A stretch of 43,221 nt of DNA from Clostridia bacterium. Lineage in GTDB: Bacteria; Bacillota; Clostridia; Oscillospirales; Acutalibacteraceae. The stretch covers positions 1 to 43,221 of the forward strand of contig JAFQIG010000028.1 in NCBI GenBank assembly GCA_017397655.1, written 5' to 3'. The position numbers and the translations under genes were made by a program. Below are positions 1 through 7,134 of the stretch, one piece after another (position 1 is the first letter of the stretch; every line of letters starts with the position of its first letter). The notes under the pieces were generated by a model that saw nothing but the letters and a program-made list of their open reading frames with translations, was not told the origin of the DNA and ran no database searches.

Positions 1-2
1 CA

Positions 3-109
3 GTTTTGAAAGAGAAGATTTTTGTCACAACAAGGCAAAAATCAGCGGAAATACGAGGCTATTTCAATGATTTTTAACGCAGTTGTGGCGAAAAGATTCC
101 TTTCAAAAC
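3..109. repeat. Long imperfect palindromic repeat (MITE/REP-like hairpin)
   Basis: Bases 3-31 are nearly the reverse complement of 82-109, both ending in GTTTTGAAAG outward and CACAAC inward. Inside them AAAAATCA (37-44) pairs with TGATTTTT (68-75) and GAAATA (48-53) with TATTTC (60-65), leaving the loop CGAGGC (54-59). The whole 107 bases can fold into one long hairpin. No reading frame of note lies inside it. It sits just downstream of the beta-helix protein gene, but I see no T-run that would make it a classic terminator, so a dispersed non-autonomous repeat is more likely. Confidence 0.7.
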
Positions 110-140
110 CATATTAATTGCCTTTTCAAAAAGTATAAAT

Positions 141-1757
141 TCAGATTTTTTCTTCAATCAGTTCCATCAGAGCCGCAAACTCACTTTTTATTATGTCAAA
201 GAAATTGCCGATCAGTCTTACGATTTTTTGAAAGATGTTTTCACTTTCGTATTCGCAGTCTATACCGTCGCCGCCATAACAGCCGATGTTGTTTGATGTA
301 ATTATATTTCCGAAGAAGTCGTGCTCAGCATCATTGCCGTCAATATCAAAGCCTGCACCGATGAGAGGGGAGTTTTTTGACAGTGAATAGCCGTCTGTCT
401 CGAATCCCGGAACGGTATTGAATGCGAAAAGATCAAACAGGGGAGATGTCGTGTTGTAGTAGCAATTTGACTTGAATGTATTTCCCGACGTCATCATTTG
501 TCCGGCGTATTTTATGATATTTCCGTCACTCGGAATAATAATGTTGTTGGCAACAAGAGAGTTGTAAATGTTGTCAAAGTAGAAATCTCCGCAGTTGATT
601 ACCGTATTGTTGTAGAAACTGAAGTTGTGCTCGCCCGAACGGCCGCCGAAACGACTGCATTCGTTGTTATCGTTAACGGACAAGCAATAGCGAACGGTGT
701 TTCCTGTCTGACCGTCATATATGGGGCAATTATTCATAAAGCGGGTATTATCGTGTGAATAAATATATTGATAGGTGCAGTAATTGGAGTATGAATCAAA
801 ATCAATCGACATGCCGTCACCGACATTTTTCTGACCGGCGATCTCGCAATATTGGATGGTACTGTTTACGCTTCCCCAGAACCACATAGCGGCTGTATAG
901 TACAGCGGTTCACCGTTTTCGTTTACACCTTCGCCCTGACAGCAGTTGATCGCACGGCAGTCGGTGACCAGAGCACCGTCGCAGATGCCGACGATGATTG
1001 CTTCCGCATCCATTTCGTGAAAATAGCAACCCTTAACAAGCACATTTTCGTTAAAGACGGGATCAACCTCTTCCTTTGTGCAACCGGGATTCTGAGCATC
1101 GTTCCACGAACCCCAAAGACTGATTCCGTTGGCGCAGTCACAGATCTCACAATCTGTAATCGTCAGATCGTTGACTGCATACCGCGAACGGGCAGGTAAT
1201 CCCTTAACCATAACGGCAGCTCTGGCAACAGCGGCACCTGCACTCAGGTTGTCTCGGCAGTTGACTTTATAGTTTTGAATTCCGTAGAAATACAGATTGT
1301 CAAGAGTTATGCCCTCGGATGTTTTATTAAGAGTATCAATCCATATGCCGCCACCGTCAGGAGCAGTAATATTAAGATTTGAAACAGTAATGTATGAGCA
1401 GTCAAAAAGTCGCAGAACCTCTGTTTTTGCGTTTGTATACAGTACAGCTGTATCGCCTTCGCCGTAAGAGGATATAACGATAGGCGCATCTTTGGTTCCG
1501 GAACAACTGAGAGTTGCCGCACATTCATAGGTGCCGCCGTTTTTAAACAGGATTTTGTCACCGGCGACAAATTCTGCGTTGATATGGGAAAACCCGTTGA
1601 TTGTCTTAAAGGGTGTATTAACAGATGTACCGTTATTGGAATCATCACCGTTTACGGAATCAACATAATAGGTAGTGCCGGCAGCGGCAGAGGAAAAGAA
1701 ACTCAACGAAGCAACGATAAGAAGAAGTGATAAAAAGAAACAAAAAGCTTTTCTCAT
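141..1757 (-). CDS. Secreted right-handed parallel beta-helix protein
   Basis: A 538-residue exported protein. Residues 1-26 form a signal peptide (basic MRK, hydrophobic core, then SSAAAG). The mature protein starts with TTYYVDSVNGDDSNNGTS, a pattern common at the start of pectate-lyase-like beta-helix proteins (known of the family). It then shows repeated short strands with N/D/G turns (VSNLNITAP, LVTDCRAINC, TIQYCEIAG) typical of parallel beta-helix coils. Several Cys residues sit at coil positions. The last ~30 residues (FQKIVRLIGNFFDIIK onward) look like an amphipathic helix separate from the helix body. The start has GGAGGGT 6 bases upstream. It lies 65 bases after the upstream secreted gene with a terminator hairpin between. 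The substrate is probably a polysaccharide, but I see no clear catalytic signature, so a lyase, an esterase-like enzyme or a binding protein all remain possible. Confidence 0.8.
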   Translation of the reverse strand: MRKAFCFFLSLLLIVASLSFFSSAAAGTTYYVDSVNGDDSNNGTSVNTPFKTINGFSHINAEFVAGDKILFKNGGTYECAATLSCSGTKDAPIVISSYGEGDTAVLYTNAKTEVLRLFDCSYITVSNLNITAPDGGGIWIDTLNKTSEGITLDNLYFYGIQNYKVNCRDNLSAGAAVARAAVMVKGLPARSRYAVNDLTITDCEICDCANGISLWGSWNDAQNPGCTKEEVDPVFNENVLVKGCYFHEMDAEAIIVGICDGALVTDCRAINCCQGEGVNENGEPLYYTAAMWFWGSVNSTIQYCEIAGQKNVGDGMSIDFDSYSNYCTYQYIYSHDNTRFMNNCPIYDGQTGNTVRYCLSVNDNNECSRFGGRSGEHNFSFYNNTVINCGDFYFDNIYNSLVANNIIIPSDGNIIKYAGQMMTSGNTFKSNCYYNTTSPLFDLFAFNTVPGFETDGYSLSKNSPLIGAGFDIDGNDAEHDFFGNIITSNNIGCYGGDGIDCEYESENIFQKIVRLIGNFFDIIKSEFAALMELIEEKI

Positions 1758-1774
1758 AGAAGACCCTCCTTGAT

Positions 1775-1806
1775 TTAAAAAAATCCCTGCCGTTAAGCAA
1801 GGATTT
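1775..1806 (-). terminator. Terminator/attenuator between the two secreted-protein genes
   Basis: Read on the minus strand, AAATCCTTGC (1806-1797) and GCAGGGATTT (1790-1781) form a 10-bp stem with one G-U pair and a 6-base loop, followed by a run of T. It ends gene 1823-2788. It also lies immediately upstream of the ribosome site of the next gene with no promoter in between, so it may act as a read-through attenuator. Confidence 0.7.
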
Positions 1807-1822
1807 GAAAGTTTAGCTGAAA

Positions 1823-2788
1823 TTAGTTTTTCTTTGCGTCAACGTAATTCTTGATATCCTTGTAAAGAGCTTCGTCAACAAGTTTTATTTTTGACAGAAC
1901 TTCAAGGATTGTTACGATTGCCTTGACAGTCCAATGATCTGCACCGAACCAGCTGATAAGAAGGTCAAGCCACGGATAATCCTCACGGAGTCCGATAAGC
2001 TTTTTGCCGGTAAGCACATATTCGGAGTGTGCACACAGAAGGTTGTCGTCGCCTGTGATTGATGCATATTCTACAAAGATTTTGTATGTAGCGTATTTGT
2101 CGATTTCGATACCGTCTTTGCCGAAATCGATCGTAGCAGAGCCTGTTTTGCAGTCGATTATGTGATACGTTCCGAGCGCCTTGTATTCGTTACCGTCCTT
2201 GATTGAAAGGATAACCGTGTTGTTGGATGGAGAATACTTTTTGAAAGAAGATGCAAAGAGAATCTTGCCCTTGTAAAGAATGTTGCCTGTGTACTTTGTG
2301 GGAAGGAAATTGCTGATACCGAGATCTGTGATGGTGTAATTGTCGTTGTTGGAGGTGATGTTTACACCGTCATACTCGGCTTTGAATTCCGCATTAAGCA
2401 CGCCGTTGTTTGTGTAGTATGCACCCTCGGGAATTACGAGGTAGTAAAGGCGGCTGGGAGAGAACTTTACACCGAAAGTTGATTTGTCGGGAGAGTAAAG
2501 ATCGTACATTTTTAATTTGTCGGTATGAGGAACGCATACGGCAAAAATCTCGCCTGCTTCGTCAAGGAAAACTATGTCTTTTGTCGTGTCGTAGTTGACA
2601 AACTGATTCTGGAAGAAAACCTCGATGGTTCTGCATGTGTCAGTTTCGGGATCTACATCGAACTTAAGAAGATCGTAAACGATCAGTTCTTCGAGTTCAG
2701 ACTCGGCAGAAGCAGCAAGAGTAAGAACCGAAAATGCCATAATAAGTGAAAGTGTCAGCGAAAAAATACGCTTAAAAACCGTTTTCAT
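1823..2788 (-). CDS. Secreted protein of unknown function
   Basis: A 321-residue protein with a clear signal peptide (MKTVFKRIFSLTLSLIMAFS, cleavage probably after ASA at about residue 28). The mature part is rich in beta-strand-like segments and acidic residues and has no domain I recognise. Residues ~240-321 are more helical (WLDLLISWFGADHWTVKAIV) and end in a lysine-rich tail, with no LPxTG motif or lipobox, so it is probably released or non-covalently attached. A good promoter lies upstream and TTAGGAG precedes the ATG. It is the first gene of a probable two-gene unit with the beta-helix protein. I cannot assign a function. Confidence 0.8.
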   Translation of the reverse strand: MKTVFKRIFSLTLSLIMAFSVLTLAASAESELEELIVYDLLKFDVDPETDTCRTIEVFFQNQFVNYDTTKDIVFLDEAGEIFAVCVPHTDKLKMYDLYSPDKSTFGVKFSPSRLYYLVIPEGAYYTNNGVLNAEFKAEYDGVNITSNNDNYTITDLGISNFLPTKYTGNILYKGKILFASSFKKYSPSNNTVILSIKDGNEYKALGTYHIIDCKTGSATIDFGKDGIEIDKYATYKIFVEYASITGDDNLLCAHSEYVLTGKKLIGLREDYPWLDLLISWFGADHWTVKAIVTILEVLSKIKLVDEALYKDIKNYVDAKKN

Positions 2789-2840
2789 AAAGTTTCAACT
2801 CCTAAAATATTCATAATCCTCAAAAGATTATATTGCATTA

Positions 2841-2869
2841 ATAATACCAAATTTCGGAGCTGTTGTCAA
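2841..2869 (-). promoter_or_regulatory. Promoter for the secreted-protein unit
   Basis: On the minus strand TTGACA (2869-2864), a 17-base spacer, then TATTAT (2846-2841). It is close to the sigma-A consensus and lies 53 bases upstream of the start codon. Confidence 0.7.
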
Positions 2870-2900
2870 TAAGTAGGTTTATTAAAAATACAGGGCTAAT

Positions 2901-2939
2901 AAAATTTTATAAATCCATATAAAATTTATAAATCCATAC
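2901..2939. repeat. AT-rich tandem repeat, two copies of about 20 bases
   Basis: Bases 2901-2920 and 2921-2939 both read as AAAATTT(T)ATAAATCCATA with one base added in the first copy. They lie in the intergenic region between divergent transcription units, upstream of the CofE-like/guaA promoter. They could be a curved or UP-element-like stretch; no protein-binding function is shown. Confidence 0.6.
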
Positions 2940-2972
2940 AAAAAGATAAAGTTATAAACTGTGTATTTTTGC

Positions 2973-3001
2973 TTGCAAATGTGTACAAGTTGTGATAAAA
3001 T
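2973..3001 (+). promoter_or_regulatory. Possible promoter of the CofE-like/guaA unit
   Basis: TTGCAA (2973-2978), a 17-base spacer, then TAAAAT (2996-3001). The match to consensus is moderate. The 291-base intergenic region otherwise holds the minus-strand promoter and AT-rich tandem repeats; I see no purine-riboswitch-like fold in it. Confidence 0.4.
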
Positions 3002-3079
3002 TAAAATACTTGTGTATGTATAGTGGTTGCATATATTTTTTGTTTTAATTTTATTTCAATATAGAAGGGACGAACCATT

Positions 3080-4270
3080 TTGGAAAGAAGAGTTGGTACA
3101 GTATCAAGAGGTATCCGTTGTCCTATTATCAGAGAGGGAGATGACCTGGCATCGATCGTTGTTGACAGCGTTCTTGAAGCAGGGGAATCTGACGGCTTTT
3201 CGCTCAGAGACAGAGATGTAATCGCAATAACGGAGTCAATCGTTGCAAGAGCTCAGGGCAATTATGCCGATGTTTCCGCTATTTCAAAGGATGTACGTGA
3301 AAAGCTCGGAGGCGAGACTGTCGGAGTTATTTTCCCGATCCTTTCACGAAACCGTTTTGCAATCTGTCTTCGCGGTATAGCGGCAGGTGCAAAGAAGATC
3401 GTTCTTATGCTCAGCTATCCTTCCGATGAGGTCGGTAACGCACTCGTTTCACTTGATCAGATCGATGAAGCGGGAATCAATCCTTATTCCGATCTTCTGA
3501 CTCTTGAAAAGTACAGAGAGCTTTTCGGTGAGAACAAGCATACATTTACAGGCGTAGATTATGTTCAGTATTACGGCGATATCATCCGTGATGCCGGTGC
3601 AGAGTGTGAGATTATTTTCGCAAACGATGCAAGAAGGATTCTTGACTATACAAAGAATGTTCTGACTTGTGACATTCATTCAAGACAGCGTACAAAGAGA
3701 ATTCTCAAAGCTGCAGGTGCCGAGCGTGTTTGCGGACTTGACGATATTCTCAGCGCCCCTGTTGACGGCAGCGGCTTCAATGCTCGTTACGGTCTTCTCG
3801 GTTCAAACAAATCCACAGAGGACAAGATCAAGCTTTTCCCCAAAGAGTGTACGGATCTTGTTACAGATATTCAAAGCAGCATTCTTCAGAAAACAGGCAA
3901 GCACGTAGAGGTAATGGTTTACGGTGATGGTGCATTCAAGGATCCGGTAGGCAAGATCTGGGAACTTGCAGATCCTTGTGTTTCTCCCGCATATACTCCG
4001 GGACTTGAGGGCACTCCCAACGAGATTAAGCTCAAGTACCTTGCCGATAACGATTTTGCGGATCTTTCGGGCGAAGCTCTCAAGAACGCTATCGAAACAA
4101 GAATTAAAGAAAAGAAATCCGACCTTGTCGGTGATATGGCTTCTCAGGGAACAACGCCCAGAAGACTTACCGATCTTATCGGTTCGCTTTGTGACCTTAC
4201 AAGCGGTTCAGGCGACAAGGGCACTCCCGTAATCCTCGTACAGGGTTACTTTGACAATATGACTAACTGA
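3080..4270 (+). CDS. CofE-like (coenzyme F420:L-glutamate ligase family) protein
   Basis: A 396-residue protein with the overall character of the CofE amide-ligase family: an early RDRDVIAITESIVARAQGN segment, then KIVLMLSYPSDEVGNALVS and an aspartate- and glycine-rich C-terminal part (MVYGDGAFKDPVGKIWELAD). Family knowledge: CofE uses GTP to add glutamate to F420-0. F420 is not expected in Clostridia, so this homologue probably acts on another acceptor or has another role. The start is TTG at 3080 with GAAGGGA about 10 bases upstream; no ATG in frame sits at a better distance. The stop is 17 bases before guaA, so the two are almost certainly co-transcribed. The family assignment is moderately sure; the reaction is unknown. 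Confidence 0.75.
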   Translation: MERRVGTVSRGIRCPIIREGDDLASIVVDSVLEAGESDGFSLRDRDVIAITESIVARAQGNYADVSAISKDVREKLGGETVGVIFPILSRNRFAICLRGIAAGAKKIVLMLSYPSDEVGNALVSLDQIDEAGINPYSDLLTLEKYRELFGENKHTFTGVDYVQYYGDIIRDAGAECEIIFANDARRILDYTKNVLTCDIHSRQRTKRILKAAGAERVCGLDDILSAPVDGSGFNARYGLLGSNKSTEDKIKLFPKECTDLVTDIQSSILQKTGKHVEVMVYGDGAFKDPVGKIWELADPCVSPAYTPGLEGTPNEIKLKYLADNDFADLSGEALKNAIETRIKEKKSDLVGDMASQGTTPRRLTDLIGSLCDLTSGSGDKGTPVILVQGYFDNMTN

Positions 4271-4287
4271 TAGGGGAGAAGGTAAAA

Positions 4288-5577
4288 ATGAAACAGGATA
4301 TGATTCTTGTTCTCGATCTCGGTAGTGAGGAAAATCCTAAAATAGCTCGTGAAATCCGTGCAATGGGTGTTTATACAGAGATTTATCCGCATGACCTTAC
4401 GGCAGAAGAGCTTTCTGCACTTCCCAATGTTAAGGGTATTATCCTCAACGGCGGTGTCAACAGAGTTGTTGACGGTGTAGAGATTGATGCTTCCGAAGCA
4501 GTTTATAACGCAGGCTTCCCGATTCTTATGTCAGATCATAAGGGCGAAAAGGCATTGCCGACTGATGATGCGGAACGTGAAAAGGTTCTTCGCGAATTCG
4601 TTTTTGACGTTTGTAAAGCAGAAGCAAACTGGAATATGAAAAACTTTGTCGATGACCAGGTCGAGCTTATCCGTCGTCAGGTCGGTGACAAAAAGGTGCT
4701 TCTTGCACTTTCAGGCGGCGTTGATTCGTCAGTTGTTGCCGCACTTCTTATCAAGGCTATCGGCAAACAGCTCACTTGCGTTCACGTAAACCACGGTCTT
4801 TTGAGAAAGGGTGAGCCAGAGCAGGTAGTAGAGGTGTTCCGCAATCAGCTTGATGCTAACCTTGTTTATGTTGATGCGGTTGACAGATTCCTTGATAAGC
4901 TCGAAAACGTTCCCGATCCCGAGCAGAAGAGAAAGATCATCGGCGCAGAGTTTATCAGAGTTTTCGAAGAAGAAGCAAGAAAGCTTGAGGGAATCAGCTT
5001 TTTGGCGCAGGGTACAATCTATCCCGACATTATCGAATCAGGAACAAAGACCGTCAAGGCTGTCAAGAGTCATCATAACGTCGGCGGACTTCCCGAGGAT
5101 CTTCAGTTTGAGCTTGTAGAGCCTCTTAAGATGCTCTTTAAGGATGAAGTCAGAGCTTGCGGTGTCGAGCTCGGACTTCCCGATGAAATGGTTTACCGTC
5201 AGCCGTTCCCGGGTCCCGGACTCGGTGTTCGCTGTATCGGTGCTATCACAAGAGACAGACTTGAAGCGGTCAGAGAGTCCGATGCAATTCTCAGAGAAGA
5301 GTTTGCAAACGCAGGACTCAACGAAACAGTATGGCAGTACTTTACCGTAGTGCCCGATATAAAGTCTGTAGGTGTCCGTGATAACGTACGTACTTTCGAG
5401 TGGCCCGTAATTCTTCGTGCAGTAAATACAGTCGATGCAATGACTGCAACTGTTGAGGAAATTCCCTATGCAATCCTTGCAAAAATTACCGATCGAATCA
5501 CAAAAGAGGTCAAAGGCGTAAACCGTGTCCTCTACGATATAACCCCCAAACCCTCCGCCACAATCGAGTGGGAATAA
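4288..5577 (+). CDS. guaA: GMP synthase with a truncated glutaminase domain
   Basis: Converts XMP to GMP with ATP. At 429 residues it is about 80-100 shorter than the usual 510-525. Residues 1-75 match the start of a class I amidotransferase domain (ILVLDLGSEENPKIAREIRA, KGIILNGGVNRV), but the sequence then goes from FPILMSDHKGEKALP straight to REKVLREFVFDVCK. The nucleophile segment (GICYG in the family) and the later His and Glu region are absent. The ATP-pyrophosphatase part is complete: SGGVDSS at 142-148, YPDIIESG, KSHHNVGGLP, and the dimerisation domain with PFPGPGLGVRCIG and the ending DITPKPSATIEWE. The frame is continuous, so this is an internal deletion rather than a frameshift. Inference: it uses free ammonia or a separate glutaminase. 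Its final codons form the left repeat of the downstream island. Confidence 0.93.
   Translation: MKQDMILVLDLGSEENPKIAREIRAMGVYTEIYPHDLTAEELSALPNVKGIILNGGVNRVVDGVEIDASEAVYNAGFPILMSDHKGEKALPTDDAEREKVLREFVFDVCKAEANWNMKNFVDDQVELIRRQVGDKKVLLALSGGVDSSVVAALLIKAIGKQLTCVHVNHGLLRKGEPEQVVEVFRNQLDANLVYVDAVDRFLDKLENVPDPEQKRKIIGAEFIRVFEEEARKLEGISFLAQGTIYPDIIESGTKTVKAVKSHHNVGGLPEDLQFELVEPLKMLFKDEVRACGVELGLPDEMVYRQPFPGPGLGVRCIGAITRDRLEAVRESDAILREEFANAGLNETVWQYFTVVPDIKSVGVRDNVRTFEWPVILRAVNTVDAMTATVEEIPYAILAKITDRITKEVKGVNRVLYDITPKPSATIEWE
5565..5577 (+). repeat. Left attachment-site-like direct repeat (guaA 3' end)
   Basis: CGAGTGGGAATAA, covering the last four codons' end and stop codon of guaA. Identical to 9636-9648. 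It keeps guaA intact, as expected for integration that regenerates the gene end. Confidence 0.75.
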
Positions 5578-5602
5578 TACCGAATTAACACAGTTTATTT
5601 AC

Positions 5603-5640
5603 AGTAGCAGACAGTGGTTTTCATTGTCTGCTATTATTTT
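5603..5640 (+). terminator. Rho-independent terminator downstream of guaA
   Basis: The stem 5603-5613 (core AGCAGACA) pairs with 5625-5635 (TGTCTGCT) over an 11-base loop and is followed by ATTTTTATTATC. It lies 26 bases after the guaA stop but inside the island, so it probably serves as an island-borne stop for guaA transcription. Confidence 0.8.
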
Positions 5641-5731
5641 TATTATCATTATTATTTCGTGTACAATTATTATCCATAGCAGAGCCACAGAAATCGTAAA
5701 TCACGATATAATTTACAACTAACCGAAGCAC

Positions 5732-5763
5732 GGCGGCAGGGAGATTAACTTCTCTCTGCCGCC
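5732..5763. terminator. GC-rich hairpin, possible insulator
   Basis: GGCGGCAGGGAGA (5732-5744) pairs with TCTCTCTGCCGCC (5751-5763) with one G-U pair and a 6-base loop. No T-run follows on either strand, so it is not a clear rho-independent terminator. It may be an insulator or a repeat remnant upstream of the restriction-modification promoter. Confidence 0.5.
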
Positions 5764-5824
5764 ATTCTCAATTCAACTGTAAAAAGAGTATTAAAAAGAT
5801 TTTCTAACGAAATCGTGAGAAAGA

Positions 5825-5853
5825 TTGATTTTTTGATGATAATATGCTATAAT
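5825..5853 (+). promoter_or_regulatory. Promoter of the restriction-modification operon
   Basis: TTGATT (5825-5830), a 17-base spacer, then a perfect TATAAT (5848-5853). The leader is about 45 bases and ends with the ribosome site GGAGGT (5893-5898), which selects the GTG at 5905 as start. Confidence 0.8.
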
Positions 5854-5904
5854 TTGAATAACCCATTTTTGTGTAGTGGAGTTATAGTGTGTGGAGGTAG
5901 GCTT

Positions 5905-7134
5905 GTGGCTGTCTGCTATAACAACCTTTGGAAGCTTCTTATTGATAGAAATATGAATAAAACCGAACTCAAGGAAGCGGCAGGAATTAGCTTTAATGTT
6001 ATGGCTCGGATGGGAAAAAACGAAACCATTTCATTTGAAAGTATTGAGAAAATATGTGCCGCTCTTAATTGTAATATAGGTGATATTATAGAGGTAGTTC
6101 AAGAAGATCAGCCCGCAGTAGAAAGTATACCTTTTACCACTATTGAACTTTTTGCAGGTGCTGGCGGATTAGCTCTCGGCATTGAAAAGGCAGGGTTTGA
6201 TACTATTGGTTTGGTTGAATTTGATAAAGATGCCGCCGATACTCTAAAATGCAATCGTCCTAATTGGCGTGTTATAAATGATGATATTGCAAATATCACT
6301 TGCCTTGATTTGAAAGAATATTTTGGACTTGCCGAAGGCGAACTGGATTTATTGTCTGGCGGAGCTCCTTGTCAAAGTTTTTCATACGCCGGTAAACGTC
6401 TTGGTTTAGAAGATGCAAGAGGAACGCTTTTTTATCACTACGCAAAATTCTTAGAGCAACTTCAACCCAAAATGTTTTTATTCGAAAATGTTCGGGGATT
6501 GTTGACTCACGATAAAGGTCGTACATATAAAACAATCACAGAGATTTTTGAAAGCACCGGATATACCATTCAAAAGCAAATTCTAAACGCTTGGGATTAT
6601 GGTGTGGCTCAAAAGCGTGAACGTTTGATTACCATCGGTATTAGAAACGATTTAGCTGATAAAATTACGTTTGAATTTCCTGTACCCCATAAGTACAAGC
6701 CTGTATTAAGAGATATTTTACTGGATTGTCCAAAGAGTGAAGGAACTCCGTATTCAGCATATAAGCGAAAAATCTTTGAAATGGTTCCTCCGGGCGGTTA
6801 TTGGCGAGATATACCTGAAGATGTGGCAAAAGAATATATGAAAAGCTGTTGGTATATGGAAGGTGGTCGGACCGGCATATTAAGACGATTGAGTCTTGAT
6901 GAGCCGTCACTTGCAGTATTAACTTCTCCGAGCCAAAAGCAAACAGATCGCTGCCATCCGTTGGAAGCTCGCCCTTTTACAATTCGAGAAAATGCACGTT
7001 GTCAGAGTTTTCCTGATGATTGGCAATTTTGCGGTAGCGTAGGTCAGCAATACAAGCAAGTGGGAAACGCAGTTCCCGTTAATTTGGCTTATGATATAGC
7101 TGTAAAAATTAAAGAAGCATTGGAGAGTTTATGA
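5905..7134 (+). CDS. DNA (cytosine-5) methyltransferase with N-terminal XRE domain
   Basis: A 409-residue type II modification enzyme. Residues 1-65 are an XRE/Cro-like helix-turn-helix (LWKLLIDRNMNKTELKEAAG, then a C-terminal IEKICAALNCNIGDIIE). The catalytic part has all the main motifs: FAGAGG at 83-88 (SAM binding), PCQ with nucleophile C156, ENV at 194-196, QKRER from 236, and GNAVPVN from 387. The GTG start at 5905 is chosen because GGAGGT lies 6 bases before it and the longer reading would start upstream of the promoter. The stop overlaps the endonuclease start (ATGA). Family knowledge: N-terminal helix-turn-helix domains on such enzymes (for example M.SsoII, M.EcoRII) repress their own promoters. 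By pairing with an Eco47II-type nuclease the target is probably GGNCC. Confidence 0.92.
   Translation: MAVCYNNLWKLLIDRNMNKTELKEAAGISFNVMARMGKNETISFESIEKICAALNCNIGDIIEVVQEDQPAVESIPFTTIELFAGAGGLALGIEKAGFDTIGLVEFDKDAADTLKCNRPNWRVINDDIANITCLDLKEYFGLAEGELDLLSGGAPCQSFSYAGKRLGLEDARGTLFYHYAKFLEQLQPKMFLFENVRGLLTHDKGRTYKTITEIFESTGYTIQKQILNAWDYGVAQKRERLITIGIRNDLADKITFEFPVPHKYKPVLRDILLDCPKSEGTPYSAYKRKIFEMVPPGGYWRDIPEDVAKEYMKSCWYMEGGRTGILRRLSLDEPSLAVLTSPSQKQTDRCHPLEARPFTIRENARCQSFPDDWQFCGSVGQQYKQVGNAVPVNLAYDIAVKIKEALESL

Larger units (their letters stand above)
5578..5904. other. Non-coding left end of the guaA island
   Basis: A 327-base stretch without a gene. It holds a terminator (5603-5640), a GC-rich hairpin (5732-5763) and the promoter and leader of the methyltransferase gene (5825-5904). 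A longer in-frame reading upstream to 5815 exists, but it overlaps the promoter and has no ribosome site. Confidence 0.7.

Noticed and set aside
83-301. 72-codon plus-strand frame antisense to the beta-helix gene
   Set aside because: It overlaps the palindrome and the 3' end of a clear secreted protein and has a random, Arg/Cys-rich translation.
2410-2749. Plus-strand frames inside the secreted-protein gene
   Set aside because: Shadows of the minus-strand coding sequence with no ribosome sites.
2820-3079. Purine riboswitch upstream of the guaA unit
   Set aside because: No three-way-junction pattern or conserved loops found; only AT-rich tandem repeats and promoter-like boxes.
4288-5577. guaA as a frameshifted pseudogene
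   Set aside because: The frame is continuous, the missing glutaminase blocks are not present in other frames, and the synthetase half is fully conserved.
5815-5904. N-terminal extension of the methyltransferase by 30 codons
   Set aside because: The added part overlaps the TTGATT-N17-TATAAT promoter and has no ribosome site, while GTG 5905 has GGAGGT six bases upstream.
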